Below the pieces are notes generated by a model. That model saw only the letters and a list, made by a program, of their open reading frames with translations, made no database searches and was not told the origin of the DNA. 18,693 nucleotides of DNA from JAAZGD01 sp964383845 (GTDB taxonomy: Bacteria; Bacillota; Clostridia; Peptostreptococcales; Anaerovoracaceae). Shown piece by piece: positions 1-7,817 of this stretch (positions are counted from its first letter, which is position 1; every line of letters starts with the position of its first letter). The position numbers and the translations under genes were made by a program. The stretch lies in the NCBI GenBank assembly GCA_964383845.1, contig CAYLIF010000027.1:1-18693 (forward strand), written 5' to 3'.

Positions 1-247
1 TATCTTTTTTCATTTCCATAGCCTCAGCTTTAAACTCTTCTAGCTTTCCTGCATCTTCGGCAATTTTACCATAAGTTTTATTTGTTTCTTGTCTTTCAGC
101 CACAAGGCTTTCTACTGTTTGGCCTGTTATTCCAGCTAGGGCTTCAGCAGGGCTTTGATATGCAGATGCTGCAAATCCTGTAACACCTGTTGCTCCTACC
201 ACTAATACCACCGCGGCTATTATAGTGACCTTTCTGAAATTTTTCAT
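1..247 (-). CDS. Small secreted DUF2680-like protein, partial (C-terminus beyond the window)
   Basis: The frame opens at ATG 247-245 and stays open to the window edge, giving 82 codons. An AGGAGGT ribosome binding site lies at 261-255, 7 bases upstream. The product starts MKNFRKVTIIAAVVLVVGA, a short basic end followed by a hydrophobic segment, and then shows TGFAASAYQSPAEALAG, so it has a signal peptide cleaved near residue 25-28. The following segment (SPAEALAGITGQTVESLVAER, then a Lys/Glu-rich helical stretch) resembles the clostridial DUF2680 family of small secreted proteins, whose function is unknown. It lies downstream of a two-component system on the same strand, 89 bases after the kinase stop, with a possible promoter of its own. 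It may be an output of that system, but this is inference. The family call is from memory of the motif; secretion is the firmer conclusion. Confidence 0.75.
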   Translation of the reverse strand, partial: MKNFRKVTIIAAVVLVVGATGVTGFAASAYQSPAEALAGITGQTVESLVAERQETNKTYGKIAEDAGKLEEFKAEAMEMKKD

Positions 248-299
248 TTTGTTTACCTCCTAGTTTTCTTTTGTTACAAGCAAAATCTTTTCTGCTATA

Positions 300-327
300 G
301 TCATATATTACTATTCTCTTATGTCAA
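300..327 (-). promoter_or_regulatory. Possible promoter of the DUF2680-like gene
   Basis: On the minus strand TTGACA (327-322), a perfect -35 box, is followed after 16 bases by TATGAC (305-300), a 4/6 match to the -10 box. It lies 53 bases before the start codon. The gene could therefore be transcribed apart from the kinase as well as by read-through. Confidence 0.4.
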
Positions 328-336
328 AAGTATGTC

Positions 337-1806
337 TTAAACTTGGTCTTTTTGTGGAGTATTATCCCTATCCCAAGTAAAGGTAAATGTTGCGCCTTGG
401 CCCTGGATGCTTTGGGCAGTCAACTCTATACCGTGTCTTTCTGCAATCTGCTTGGCAATAGCCAGCCCAAGGCCAGTTCCCGTTTTATTGGCTTCGGAGC
501 GAGCTTTATAAAACCTTTCAAAGATATATGGTAATTCATCTTTAGGGATGCCTGGCCCCTTATCTTTTATATGGAGCTGGTTGCCTTCAACAATTATACT
601 GACTGTTTCATCCTTAGGGGAGAACTTAATTGCATTATCTAGTATGATCATTATCATTTGACGGATCCTACCGTAATCTCCAAGGAATTCGCAGCTTCCC
701 TCTTCTTGTTTAACTTCAATTCCAACGCCCTTTTTCTCAGCCAAAGGCTTGGCACTTCTTGTAACATCTTCTACTATATGACAAATTGAAAGACGGGTTT
801 TTTCGATTGCAAAGTCTGTGCTTTGAAGCTTTGAAAGGTCCAGAAGGTCTCCAACTAGCCTTTCCAGATATTTCGATTCTTCCAACATTTGCAAGTTATA
901 CTCATCAATCTTTGTGGGATCTGTAACAACCTTATCTATAAGGGCTTCTAAAGACCCGCGAATAACAGTTATTGGCGTTCTTAATTCATGGGATATATTA
1001 GCCACAAACTCTCGGCGCATATTTTCTAGATTCTCGCTTTCATGGCTGGCTATATCCAAGCGGTCTGCCAAGATATCAAGGGTATTTGCCAGGTCTCCAA
1101 TTTCATCATTTTGTTGAATGTTGGTTTTTGCTGTATATTCCCCCTCTGCAAGGCGGCCAGCAGTTTTTTTCATAGTGGCTAAGGGTCTTGTAAAAGAAAG
1201 GGATAAAATCACGGATAGTATAACGGCAACTATCAGGGCTAAAATAATACTGATTACAAGTATTATAATTCCTTGAGATATAGCTTCATTAATGCCTTTA
1301 ACTGGGGAATGAACAAGTACCACTCCAATTACATCACCACCCCCATTAAAAATAGGCACCCCAACAGTGAGGGTAAGCTCGGACAAAAGATTGCTAAAAT
1401 CTTCGCTGAAAACTGTTTTTCCTGTAAATCCTTCCTTGATTAGGTCTTCAGCGTTAGGAGGCAAGTCCTTGTATCTATAATCTCTTACCATGTGCCCACC
1501 ATGTTTCCCGCCGGTAATAAGGTTCAGGTCTCGGTCAACAATCCAAACATCGGTACCCCCAATGTCCCCTGTCATGCGAAGATACATTCCAAATCCCGCC
1601 ATTCCTCCAGAATCTTTATCCATATATAAAGGAATGGTTTGGGCTATCTTTGTGGCTTGGCTTTCGAGTTCAACTTTATGAGATTCTAAGGTATAGCTTC
1701 GAAATAGGAGAATGAAAACACTACCAATTATAATAGCGAAAATTAAAAGAGCCAATGCAAAATATAGGCTTAGCTTGGCTGTGATTTTGCTGATTTTCTT
1801 AAACAT
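337..1806 (-). CDS. Membrane sensor histidine kinase with HAMP domain
   Basis: Full-length HisKA-type kinase of 489 residues that autophosphorylates on histidine and passes the phosphate to the neighbouring regulator. Order of parts: membrane segment about 13-35; extracytoplasmic sensor about 36-178, Cache-like in pattern (DVWIVDRDLNLITGG ... VGVPIFNGGGDVIGVVLVH); second membrane segment about 179-204; HAMP about 205-257; HisKA with the H box FVANISHELRTP (phosphoacceptor His273); HATPase with the N box around Asn391, the DKGPGIP loop at 415-421 and GTGLGL at 443-448. All catalytic motifs are intact. The sensor holds an unusual HGGH (about 103-106) in a Gly/His-rich loop, which could bind metal, though that is a guess. 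The start codon overlaps the end of the response regulator by 8 bases, the usual coupled arrangement. The stimulus cannot be read from the sequence. Confidence 0.97.
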   Translation of the reverse strand: MFKKISKITAKLSLYFALALLIFAIIIGSVFILLFRSYTLESHKVELESQATKIAQTIPLYMDKDSGGMAGFGMYLRMTGDIGGTDVWIVDRDLNLITGGKHGGHMVRDYRYKDLPPNAEDLIKEGFTGKTVFSEDFSNLLSELTLTVGVPIFNGGGDVIGVVLVHSPVKGINEAISQGIIILVISIILALIVAVILSVILSLSFTRPLATMKKTAGRLAEGEYTAKTNIQQNDEIGDLANTLDILADRLDIASHESENLENMRREFVANISHELRTPITVIRGSLEALIDKVVTDPTKIDEYNLQMLEESKYLERLVGDLLDLSKLQSTDFAIEKTRLSICHIVEDVTRSAKPLAEKKGVGIEVKQEEGSCEFLGDYGRIRQMIMIILDNAIKFSPKDETVSIIVEGNQLHIKDKGPGIPKDELPYIFERFYKARSEANKTGTGLGLAIAKQIAERHGIELTAQSIQGQGATFTFTWDRDNTPQKDQV

Positions 1807-2488
1807 CTTCCTTTACCTCAAATTTGTAGCCTACTCCCCATATGGTCTTAATGTCCCAGTGGGGATGACTATGTTTATCAAGTTTTGCTCTAAGTCGTTT
1901 GATATGACTATCAACGGTTCGATTGTCACCAATATAATCGTATCCCCATAAAGAGTTCAATAAGTTATCCCTTGAAAATACCTTATTTTTGCTAGCTGTA
2001 AGGGTCCATAAGATCTCAAATTCTTTTTTGGTCAGGGGAATATTGACATCGTCAATAGACACCGTGTAATCCTGAAGATCAACCTTGAGGTTGCGAAAAA
2101 CGAAGACTTGTTTGTCTTTTTCTTCATAGGCGATACGACGCATTATAGCCTTAACCCTTGCCATCACCTCTGATGGGGAGAATGGCTTTACTATATAGTC
2201 GTCTGCCCCAATCTCAAGGCCCATTATCTTTTCAAAATCTTCCCCACGGGCTGTTATCATTATGATTGGAACGTTGGAAGTTTTTCTGATTGTTCTACAT
2301 ACTTCAAAGCCATCTTTTTCTGGCATCATAACATCCAGAAGAATTATGTCGGGCTTGTGGCTTTCAAATTTTTCAATAGCCTCTGCCCCATCACCTGCAA
2401 TGATAGCTGTATAGCCATTGTTAATCGAGTACTCCTCTAATATGGAGCTTATCTGCTTATTGTCGTCAGCAATTAATATTTTAAACAC
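1799..2488 (-). CDS. OmpR/PhoB-family response regulator
   Basis: Receiver domain plus winged helix. Residues below are numbered from the first possible GTG at 2500: acidic pair Asp12/Asp13, phosphoacceptor Asp56 (IILLDVMMP), Thr83, Lys105 (IVKPF), then a DNA-binding winged helix at about 130-230 ending VDSHIKRLRAKL ... IWGVGYKF. Three starts are possible in frame: GTG 2500, ATG 2494 and GTG 2488. I chose GTG 2488, giving 229 residues that begin MFKILIADD, because the only good ribosome binding site (AGGTGG, 2501-2496 region) stands about 8 bases before it but only 2 bases before the ATG. It acts in the cytoplasm as the transcriptional partner of the overlapping kinase. Its targets are unknown. 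The flanking DUF2680-like gene and the divergent transporter are the nearest candidates. Confidence 0.96.
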   Translation of the reverse strand: MFKILIADDNKQISSILEEYSINNGYTAIIAGDGAEAIEKFESHKPDIILLDVMMPEKDGFEVCRTIRKTSNVPIIMITARGEDFEKIMGLEIGADDYIVKPFSPSEVMARVKAIMRRIAYEEKDKQVFVFRNLKVDLQDYTVSIDDVNIPLTKKEFEILWTLTASKNKVFSRDNLLNSLWGYDYIGDNRTVDSHIKRLRAKLDKHSHPHWDIKTIWGVGYKFEVKEDV

Positions 2489-2530
2489 ATTCATCACCAC
2501 CTTGTGTTTATCTTACCCTGTATTTGTGGC

Positions 2531-2559
2531 ATTATTGTGTTTTTGTTGGCAAATGTCAC
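2531..2559 (-). promoter_or_regulatory. Possible promoter of the two-component operon
   Basis: On the minus strand GTGACA (2559-2554) and AATAAT (2536-2531) each match the sigma-A consensus at 5 of 6 bases and are 17 bases apart. The site overlaps, face to face, the promoter of the divergent transporter, so the two could compete for RNA polymerase. Confidence 0.4.
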
Positions 2560-2576
2560 TTGCGATGCTGTATACT
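2546..2576 (+). promoter_or_regulatory. Promoter element of the first MFS transporter (copy 1)
   Basis: TTGGCA (2546-2551), 17 bases, then TGTATA (2569-2574) preceded by TGC, an extended -10. TATACT at 2571-2576 is the alternative -10. The stretch TTGGCAAATGTCACTT and the following ATGCTGTATACT recur at 4952-4982 before the paralogous transporter. Conservation between two otherwise diverged upstream regions supports a functional site. The left half contains an imperfect palindrome, TGGCA-AA-TGTCA, that could be an operator. Confidence 0.55.
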
Positions 2577-2653
2577 TGCTTTTATGAGCATATAATAATT
2601 AGGGAATCCTTGTTGAGTTTGAATAAGTGAAGCCCTTTGAAAGGAAAGAATCC

Positions 2654-3865
2654 ATGGCAGGAAAATGGTATGGCTGGTATGTGGTTTTAGTTAGTGCAAT
2701 GATAGGTTTTGGCATGACTTCTACCTTTCCACAATTCACTATGGCAGTAGAAGATTTGGCTATTCAGCTGGATACCACAAAAGAGTTTTTACTGTTTTCA
2801 GATACCATAAAATCCTGTGCAGTAATACTGGCAATGCTTCTATCGGGTTTTATCTATAATAAGCTGAAATTAAAAGGTACTTTTGTTTTTGCCATAGCAT
2901 GTCTTCTTATTCCTCAGATGATTTTTCCTTTTCTAACAAATAGCTTATGGGTTATTCCTTTAAAAATCATCCAGGGTTTTAACGCAGTAATGTTTCCCCT
3001 CTTTATCCTGTTAATTGTAGATTGGGTAGAACAAAGTAAGATGGGCACAGCTACTGCAATATTCAATGGAGTGTTTTATGTTGGAGCGGGTTTTGGTGCT
3101 ACTATAAGCGGTTTTGCTATCCAGATTTCTGGGTGGAAGGCCTCATTTTTCGTGGTGGCTTTGTTGATATTTATTCCTGCTGTTCTATGGTTCTTTACAG
3201 TAAAAAGAAAAGACCGAGTTTATCTGGAAGAGGATGATATTCAACCCACATCCTCCTATGGTATGCTGGGGAAAATTATAAAGCTACCTGAAGTATGGCT
3301 ACTTATAGCTTGCCTCATATCTACCACTTGGATGATTCAAGCTCTCTCAGTTGACTTACCTCTTTTTGGTGATTATCTAAATTATGATGCTTCTACAATC
3401 GGGCTGCTTATGACATCTCTTTCCTTTGGAATATTTGCAGCTGCTATTATTTCAGGAAGGGTCTCGGATACTGTAGCACTTAATAGCCAGGTTTCAGCTC
3501 GTGGACGATTGAAAGTTTTTCTTGTTGGCCCATCCCTAACTATTGTTAGCGTTATATTAGTCATGATTGCAGATCTCACTAGCCCCTTCCTTTTTTATTC
3601 AACTATTCTGCTTCTTTCTTTTGCAAGCTCCTGGGGGATCGGCTCTTTCTTTTGTATGCTCCCGGAACTACTAGAAAGGAATGTTCTAGATTATTCCACA
3701 GGTTTCATAAGTGGTATTGCTAATTTTGGAATGCCTCTAGGGCCTTTAATATTTGGGGTGGTTTTTGGAGTTCGGGGCTTTTGGACTCTGGGATGGGTTA
3801 GTTGTATCTTAATTAGTCTTGTTAGCCTTGTGGCTTCATTGGTGTTGCTAAAAAGAAGTTCTTGA
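2654..3865 (+). CDS. MFS transporter, paralog 1
   Basis: 403-residue integral membrane protein of the major facilitator superfamily, the usual length for 12 membrane helices. Hydrophobic segments run throughout, with a charged central loop near VKRKDRVYLEEDD (about 191-203) that splits two six-helix halves. The repeated GFGAT, SGRVSD and short basic loop motifs (KLKLKG; QSKMG) are typical of MFS cytoplasmic loops. I start at ATG 2654 rather than GTG 2627: AAGGA lies 8 bases upstream, and the resulting MAGKWYGWYVV aligns with the start of the second paralog (MAKERWYGWYIV). The substrate is unknown; the YGWY-type N-terminus is seen in several anion and drug MFS groups but does not decide it. 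By eye it is about 70% identical to the protein at 5059-6282. Confidence 0.93.
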   Translation: MAGKWYGWYVVLVSAMIGFGMTSTFPQFTMAVEDLAIQLDTTKEFLLFSDTIKSCAVILAMLLSGFIYNKLKLKGTFVFAIACLLIPQMIFPFLTNSLWVIPLKIIQGFNAVMFPLFILLIVDWVEQSKMGTATAIFNGVFYVGAGFGATISGFAIQISGWKASFFVVALLIFIPAVLWFFTVKRKDRVYLEEDDIQPTSSYGMLGKIIKLPEVWLLIACLISTTWMIQALSVDLPLFGDYLNYDASTIGLLMTSLSFGIFAAAIISGRVSDTVALNSQVSARGRLKVFLVGPSLTIVSVILVMIADLTSPFLFYSTILLLSFASSWGIGSFFCMLPELLERNVLDYSTGFISGIANFGMPLGPLIFGVVFGVRGFWTLGWVSCILISLVSLVASLVLLKRSS

Positions 3866-3890
3866 CCCTCACTCCTTAATGGTGTATTAT
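3862..3890 (+). promoter_or_regulatory. Promoter of the tyrosine recombinase gene
   Basis: TTGACC (3862-3867), 17-base spacer, TATTAT (3885-3890): each box matches the consensus at 5 of 6 bases with ideal spacing. The -35 box overlaps the stop codon of the preceding transporter, so the recombinase can be expressed independently. It lies 34 bases before the chosen start. Confidence 0.55.
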
Positions 3891-3924
3891 ATCCATATAT
3901 TACCATATAATGGAGGTTTTTATC

Positions 3925-4893
3925 ATGGGTACAGAAGGGCTTAAGCTAACATTACAAGATTATGTTCAGGGTTTCTTGGATTATTGCACCAATCAAAAAC
4001 GACTTTCCATGAATACATATCGGGCCTACGAATACGACCTTAGATACTTTCTCCAATATCTAGAGCAAAGAGATCCGCCTATAAATGACCTCCCTGGGAT
4101 TACAAGGTTTGTAATGGAGGATTACCTGGCCTATCTCAACTTAATTCAGAAGGTAAAGGTCTCCACCATTAGAAGAAAGTTTAATTGTTTTAGCTCATTC
4201 TTTACATATTTAGAGTACTTTGACATTATCGGCGAAAGTCCTCTATTAAAGTTCCGTTTAAAAATGCGGGATAATCCTTCTTTACCAAATACTATCTCCG
4301 TTGATGGCGTCGCCAGGATATTGGAAGCTGTATATCATCGCCCAGCAGAGGACGCCTTGGGAAAACGTACTAGGATACGTGATATCGCAATTATTGAATT
4401 GCTCTTTGCCTGTGGGCTGCGGGTAAGTGAAGCCGCTGACTTAACTCTGGATGACTTTAATCCTCACAATTACGCCTTGCGAATTTTAGGGAAAGGTTCA
4501 AAAGAACGGTCCGCCTATATAACCAACCCTTCTGCCCAGAAGGCCTTCGACAATTGGTTAGCCTTTCGAGAAACTCTAAACCCTCAAGTTGATAATATAT
4601 TTCTTAACCGCTATGGAGGCAACTTAAGCTCTGTCACAATCAGGTGGCTTATTCATAAATATGCTGACATGGCGGGAATAGAGCATAGGGTGACGCCTCA
4701 CAGTTTTCGACACTCCTTCGCCTCTTCCCTTCTAAATGCCGATGTTGACAGCAAGTATATCCAAGAGCTCTTGGGACATAGCTCTATAAAAACCACCCAA
4801 ATGTACCTTCACACCACGGAAGATAAAAAAGTGGAACTATTAAAAAGATCCCACCCTCGTCAGCACATTCATCTTAAGGACCCGGAGGATTAG
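3925..4893 (+). CDS. Tyrosine recombinase (XerC/XerD-like)
   Basis: 322-residue site-specific recombinase that cuts and rejoins DNA through a 3'-phosphotyrosine. An N-terminal SAM-like core-binding domain (about 10-110) precedes the catalytic domain. Numbered from the chosen start, the catalytic set is complete: Arg166 (CGLRVSEA), Lys190 (GKGSKER), His259 and Arg262 (HSFRH), His285 (LGHSS) and Tyr294 (QMYLH). The ATG at 3910 is less likely because the ribosome binding site TGGAGG (3911-3916) overlaps it and lies 8 bases before ATG 3925. Size and motifs fit the XerC/XerD family and phage or transposon relatives. With no cell-division neighbours I cannot tell whether it is the chromosome-dimer resolvase. 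It sits between two paralogous transporters, with its own promoter. No core sites could be recognised. Confidence 0.95.
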   Translation: MGTEGLKLTLQDYVQGFLDYCTNQKRLSMNTYRAYEYDLRYFLQYLEQRDPPINDLPGITRFVMEDYLAYLNLIQKVKVSTIRRKFNCFSSFFTYLEYFDIIGESPLLKFRLKMRDNPSLPNTISVDGVARILEAVYHRPAEDALGKRTRIRDIAIIELLFACGLRVSEAADLTLDDFNPHNYALRILGKGSKERSAYITNPSAQKAFDNWLAFRETLNPQVDNIFLNRYGGNLSSVTIRWLIHKYADMAGIEHRVTPHSFRHSFASSLLNADVDSKYIQELLGHSSIKTTQMYLHTTEDKKVELLKRSHPRQHIHLKDPED

Positions 4894-4951
4894 TAAAATC
4901 TAGGGTTTCACCCTTGGAAATTTTGTTATTTATGCTTTTAAGTCTTTTTTA

Positions 4952-4982
4952 TTGGCAAATGTCACTTATTATGCTGTATACT
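4952..4982 (+). promoter_or_regulatory. Promoter element of the second MFS transporter (copy 2)
   Basis: TTGGCA (4952-4957), 17 bases, TGTATA (4975-4980), with TATACT at 4977-4982. It matches the copy at 2546-2576 almost base for base apart from three positions in the spacer, and the similarity continues past the -10 (TATAATTAG and similar). It lies 77 bases before the start codon of the second transporter. Confidence 0.55.
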
Positions 4983-5031
4983 AACTTATATATATAATTA
5001 GTGAACATCTGCATCCTAGTAGAGATTCAAT

Positions 5032-5045
5032 AGGTGATAACACCT
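5032..5045 (+). promoter_or_regulatory. Small hairpin just upstream of a ribosome binding site
   Basis: AGGTG (5032-5036) and CACCT (5041-5045) form a perfect 5-bp stem with an ATAA loop, directly abutting the GA(G)6 ribosome binding site at 5046-5053 of the second transporter. It could influence ribosome access, though a 5-bp stem is weak. Confidence 0.25.
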
Positions 5046-5058
5046 GAGGGGGGCATAA

Positions 5059-6282
5059 ATGGCTAAGGAAAGATGGTATGGGTGGTATATAGTTTTTATT
5101 AGCGCATTCATAGGAATAGGGATGACATCGGCATATCCACAGTTCACTATGGTTGTAGAAGAATTATCTATACAGCTTGATACCACAAAGGAATTTTTGC
5201 TTTTTTCAGATACCGTCAAGTCCATGACAATAATAGTGGCCATGCTCTTATCTGGTGCTATATATAGCAAGCTAAAGTTAAAGGGCACTTTTCTTTTCTC
5301 AATGTCATGCCTCCTAATTACTTTGCTAATCTTCCCTTCCCTAACTACAAGTTTTTGGGTTATACCATTAAAAATCATACAAGGTTTTTCCGCAGTAATA
5401 TTTCCTGTATTTATTCTTACAATTATAGATTGGATAGAACAAAGCAAGATGGGAACAGCCACCGCACTTTTTAATGGGATCTTTTATGGAGGGGCTGGAT
5501 TTGGAGCTACCATAAGCGGATTTGCAGTGGACCTTTATGGCTGGAAGTCTTCTTTTTATATAGTAGCTTTGGTGATATTTGTTCCAGCTGTTTTATGGTT
5601 CTTTACCGTAAATAGAAGAGAGAAAAGCCAAATAGAAGAAGCTATGGATAGCAGTCCATCTGGCAAAATGTTGGGAAAAATAATTAGGCTTCCTGAAGTA
5701 TGGCTTTTAATAGGCTGCTTCATATCCACCATATGGATAATCCAAGTACTTTCTGTTGACCTACCCCTCTTTGGAGATCATTTGGGTTACGGTGCCTCTA
5801 CAATCGGTTTGTTAATGACTTCCCTTTCCTTTGGAATATTTGCAGCAGCAATAATTTCAGGAAGGGCTTCAGATATAGCCTCTCGTAATAGCAAAATATC
5901 TATTCAAGGTCGGTTAAAGGTTTTCCTAGTTGGACCCACCTTAACTATTCTATCCATTATTTTAGTTATTACCGCTGACTTAAGCAGTCCTTTCCTTTTT
6001 TACTCTACAATCCTCCTTCTCTCATTTGGAAGTTCATGGGGCATAGGGTCTTTTTATTGCATGTTGCCAGAGTTACTTGAGGGCAAGGTTTTAGATTATT
6101 CCACAGGCTTTATCGGTGGAATTGCAGACATCGGAATGTCAGTAGGGCCATTAATATTTGGAGTGGTTTTCGCAGTGAGAGGTCTATGGACTCTTGGCTG
6201 GCTTAGCTGTATTTTGATTAGCCTTGTTAGCGCTGTATCTTGCTTGATGTTAATAAAGAGGAGTTCAAGCCCTAATCAGTAA
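5059..6282 (+). CDS. MFS transporter, paralog 2
   Basis: 407-residue, 12-helix major facilitator superfamily membrane protein. It is colinear with the protein at 2654-3865 and about 70% identical by eye. Whole blocks are conserved, for example IQLDTTKEFLLFSD, QSKMGTATA, GAGFGATISGFA and FGIFAAAIISGR. The central cytoplasmic loop (about 190-206, VNRREKSQIEEA) and the extreme C-terminus differ most. The start is ATG 5059, behind a G-rich ribosome binding site (5046-5053). The two genes and their promoter elements look like a tandem duplication later separated by, or containing, the recombinase gene. The differences could mean divergent substrates, but the substrate is not identifiable. A bidirectional terminator follows. 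Confidence 0.94.
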   Translation: MAKERWYGWYIVFISAFIGIGMTSAYPQFTMVVEELSIQLDTTKEFLLFSDTVKSMTIIVAMLLSGAIYSKLKLKGTFLFSMSCLLITLLIFPSLTTSFWVIPLKIIQGFSAVIFPVFILTIIDWIEQSKMGTATALFNGIFYGGAGFGATISGFAVDLYGWKSSFYIVALVIFVPAVLWFFTVNRREKSQIEEAMDSSPSGKMLGKIIRLPEVWLLIGCFISTIWIIQVLSVDLPLFGDHLGYGASTIGLLMTSLSFGIFAAAIISGRASDIASRNSKISIQGRLKVFLVGPTLTILSIILVITADLSSPFLFYSTILLLSFGSSWGIGSFYCMLPELLEGKVLDYSTGFIGGIADIGMSVGPLIFGVVFAVRGLWTLGWLSCILISLVSAVSCLMLIKRSSSPNQ

Positions 6283-6326
6283 TTTCCTGAGAAGGGCTCT
6301 AGGTAAAAGATAAGTTCCTTTAATAA

Positions 6327-6379
6327 AAAACTCTCTTCCTTGGCATTTATCCTTTGCCTAAGAAGAGAGTTTTGTTTTT
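6327..6379. terminator. Bidirectional rho-independent terminator
   Basis: A perfect 12-bp stem, AAAACTCTCTTC (6327-6338) with GAAGAGAGTTTT (6362-6373), encloses a 23-base loop that itself has a possible TGGC/GCC(T)A inner pairing. T runs follow on both strands (TTTGTTTTT on plus; TTTTTTATT on minus). It separates the converging transporter and SLH operon. Confidence 0.88.
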
Positions 6380-6414
6380 AGATTTTCATCTATTTTTCAT
6401 TTTCAGTGGGTATC

Positions 6415-7785
6415 TTACTTTACTACTACGATATCTACATTCTCATACTTATCATTGCTGATATCATATAATCTAACTTGTTTTCCTTTTCTTATGCTGG
6501 ACAGGCTTCCCGCTTTATATTTGCCGTCGCTTTGAACAACATATACTGAAGCATTGTCAGCCACTTCATAATATTTTATTGAAGCGCCAGTAAGACCTAC
6601 TAGGCCGTTAGTAAAATCTTCTACTATTGTAAAGCCCGATGGGGATGTTAGTTCAGCAAATCTCTTCCCTTTTACTATTCCCCCTGTTGTCGCTATGTTT
6701 CTTACTTCCCCATTTGTAGTTGCCATCTCATAAATTGTTCCATCACCTGAAGTTACTACTGGAGGAACCAGGTTCTTCTGGCAAAGCCAAGTTAGCTCTT
6801 TCATTGCAGTCCAAGTATCTAATCCTGCAACTGCATCTCCTTGACCATTAAGTGCTGTGTTTTGAGAGTTAATAAGACCGTATACCATGCCGCTAAAACC
6901 AACGTCATAAGGCAATATAATTTGAATTATTTTATTAGCAGACATTAGGTACCAAGCCGGAGTTGTAACGTTTTTGTAGTTATTAACGTCTCTTTTCATA
7001 TAATCGGCTTTGTTTCCAGAAACCACCATGTCCATCTTGTAATTCTTTTTAGCTTCGTAGGTATATACTGTAACATTTTTGTCTAAGGCCTTGCCGTCAA
7101 ATTTGCTTATATTGGCGTCAAAAGTCCCCGTGGTATATTTTAATCCGGAAAGTATTACTTCACCAGCTACTATGTCTTGATTATGGGCTTTGTCAATTAA
7201 ATCTAAAGCATCATAAGTAACTTGAGCTGTCATCCATTTGTTAATAAATTCTGGCATCTCTATGGCAAGTCCTGCTCCTAGCCCCAGATCTTTTGCCTTT
7301 TGAACATAATTTTCTGGCCAAGTTCCACCTAGTTTAGCATCATTGTAGCCTGCTGCTCTTACAACAAAAGTTAATAGCTCGGTGGTCTTAACGTCTCCTC
7401 CAGGATTGAATTTGTTGTTACCAACCCCTAAGGCAATACCATTCTTTACAGCATAATTTATATATGGAGCTGCCCATCCATAGCCCACCATATCTGTAAA
7501 TCCGCTATCGGGAACAGACTGTGTTGCTGTTCCAAATAATTCAGCAGATGGAGGATCTATTGTTCTCACAATTATTGCGCAGGCTTGGGCTCTACTAAGG
7601 GTTGCGTCTGGATGATATAGTCCATCAGTATCCCCAGTTATAGCACCTCTCTCCATTAACTTTTCCACAGCGGTTTCATAGCTCTTACCCGCAACATCAG
7701 ATGGAACTGCCGCAAATGCCAAAGATGTAGCCATTAGCATAAGAATTAGAACCATTGATAGTATTTTTAATCCATTCTTTCTCAT
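6415..7785 (-). CDS. SLH-domain surface protein (456 residues)
   Basis: Secreted protein anchored to the wall by S-layer homology modules, which bind pyruvylated secondary wall polymers. Signal peptide about 1-26 (LMATSLAFA/AV). SLH-like repeats at about 28-76 (ITGDTDGLYHPDATLSRAQA), 95-146 (GYGWAAPYINYAVKNG ... FNPGGDVKTTE) and a degenerate third at 155-200. The remaining 250 residues are a beta-rich body of unknown function ending GKQVRLYDISNDKYENVDI. Start is ATG 7785 with GGGAG about 10 bases upstream. It lies 32 bases downstream of the SLH gene at 7818-8702, with no terminator between, so the two are probably one transcript. The SLH halves of the two proteins align well, indicating duplication. 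A structural S-layer or surface-binding role is likely, but no enzyme motif is seen. Confidence 0.9.
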   Translation of the reverse strand: MRKNGLKILSMVLILMLMATSLAFAAVPSDVAGKSYETAVEKLMERGAITGDTDGLYHPDATLSRAQACAIIVRTIDPPSAELFGTATQSVPDSGFTDMVGYGWAAPYINYAVKNGIALGVGNNKFNPGGDVKTTELLTFVVRAAGYNDAKLGGTWPENYVQKAKDLGLGAGLAIEMPEFINKWMTAQVTYDALDLIDKAHNQDIVAGEVILSGLKYTTGTFDANISKFDGKALDKNVTVYTYEAKKNYKMDMVVSGNKADYMKRDVNNYKNVTTPAWYLMSANKIIQIILPYDVGFSGMVYGLINSQNTALNGQGDAVAGLDTWTAMKELTWLCQKNLVPPVVTSGDGTIYEMATTNGEVRNIATTGGIVKGKRFAELTSPSGFTIVEDFTNGLVGLTGASIKYYEVADNASVYVVQSDGKYKAGSLSSIRKGKQVRLYDISNDKYENVDIVVVK

Positions 7786-7817
7786 TTTTTTAAAGCTCCC
7801 TTCTCTTTCTTGTTTTC

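Noticed and set aside
2546..2564. TTGGCA followed by TTGC as a sigma-54 -24/-12 promoter
   Set aside because: GG and GC are 14 bases apart instead of 12, and the second copy of the element (4952-4982) lacks the TTGC.
2627..2653. Upstream GTG start (2627) for the first transporter
   Set aside because: There is no ribosome binding site at the right distance, and the paralog aligns from the ATG at 2654.
4897..4950. Terminator after the recombinase gene
   Set aside because: AGGGT-TTC-ACCCT is only a 5-bp stem with a 3-base loop and the T run starts about 30 bases later, so it is not convincing.
4965..5000. dif-like site near the recombinase gene
   Set aside because: The AT-rich sequence shares only scattered bases with known dif sites and has no paired 11-bp arms.
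5016..5462. Minus-strand 148-codon open frame opposite the second transporter
   Set aside because: It overlaps a well-supported MFS gene conserved in a paralog and shows no domain or ribosome binding site.
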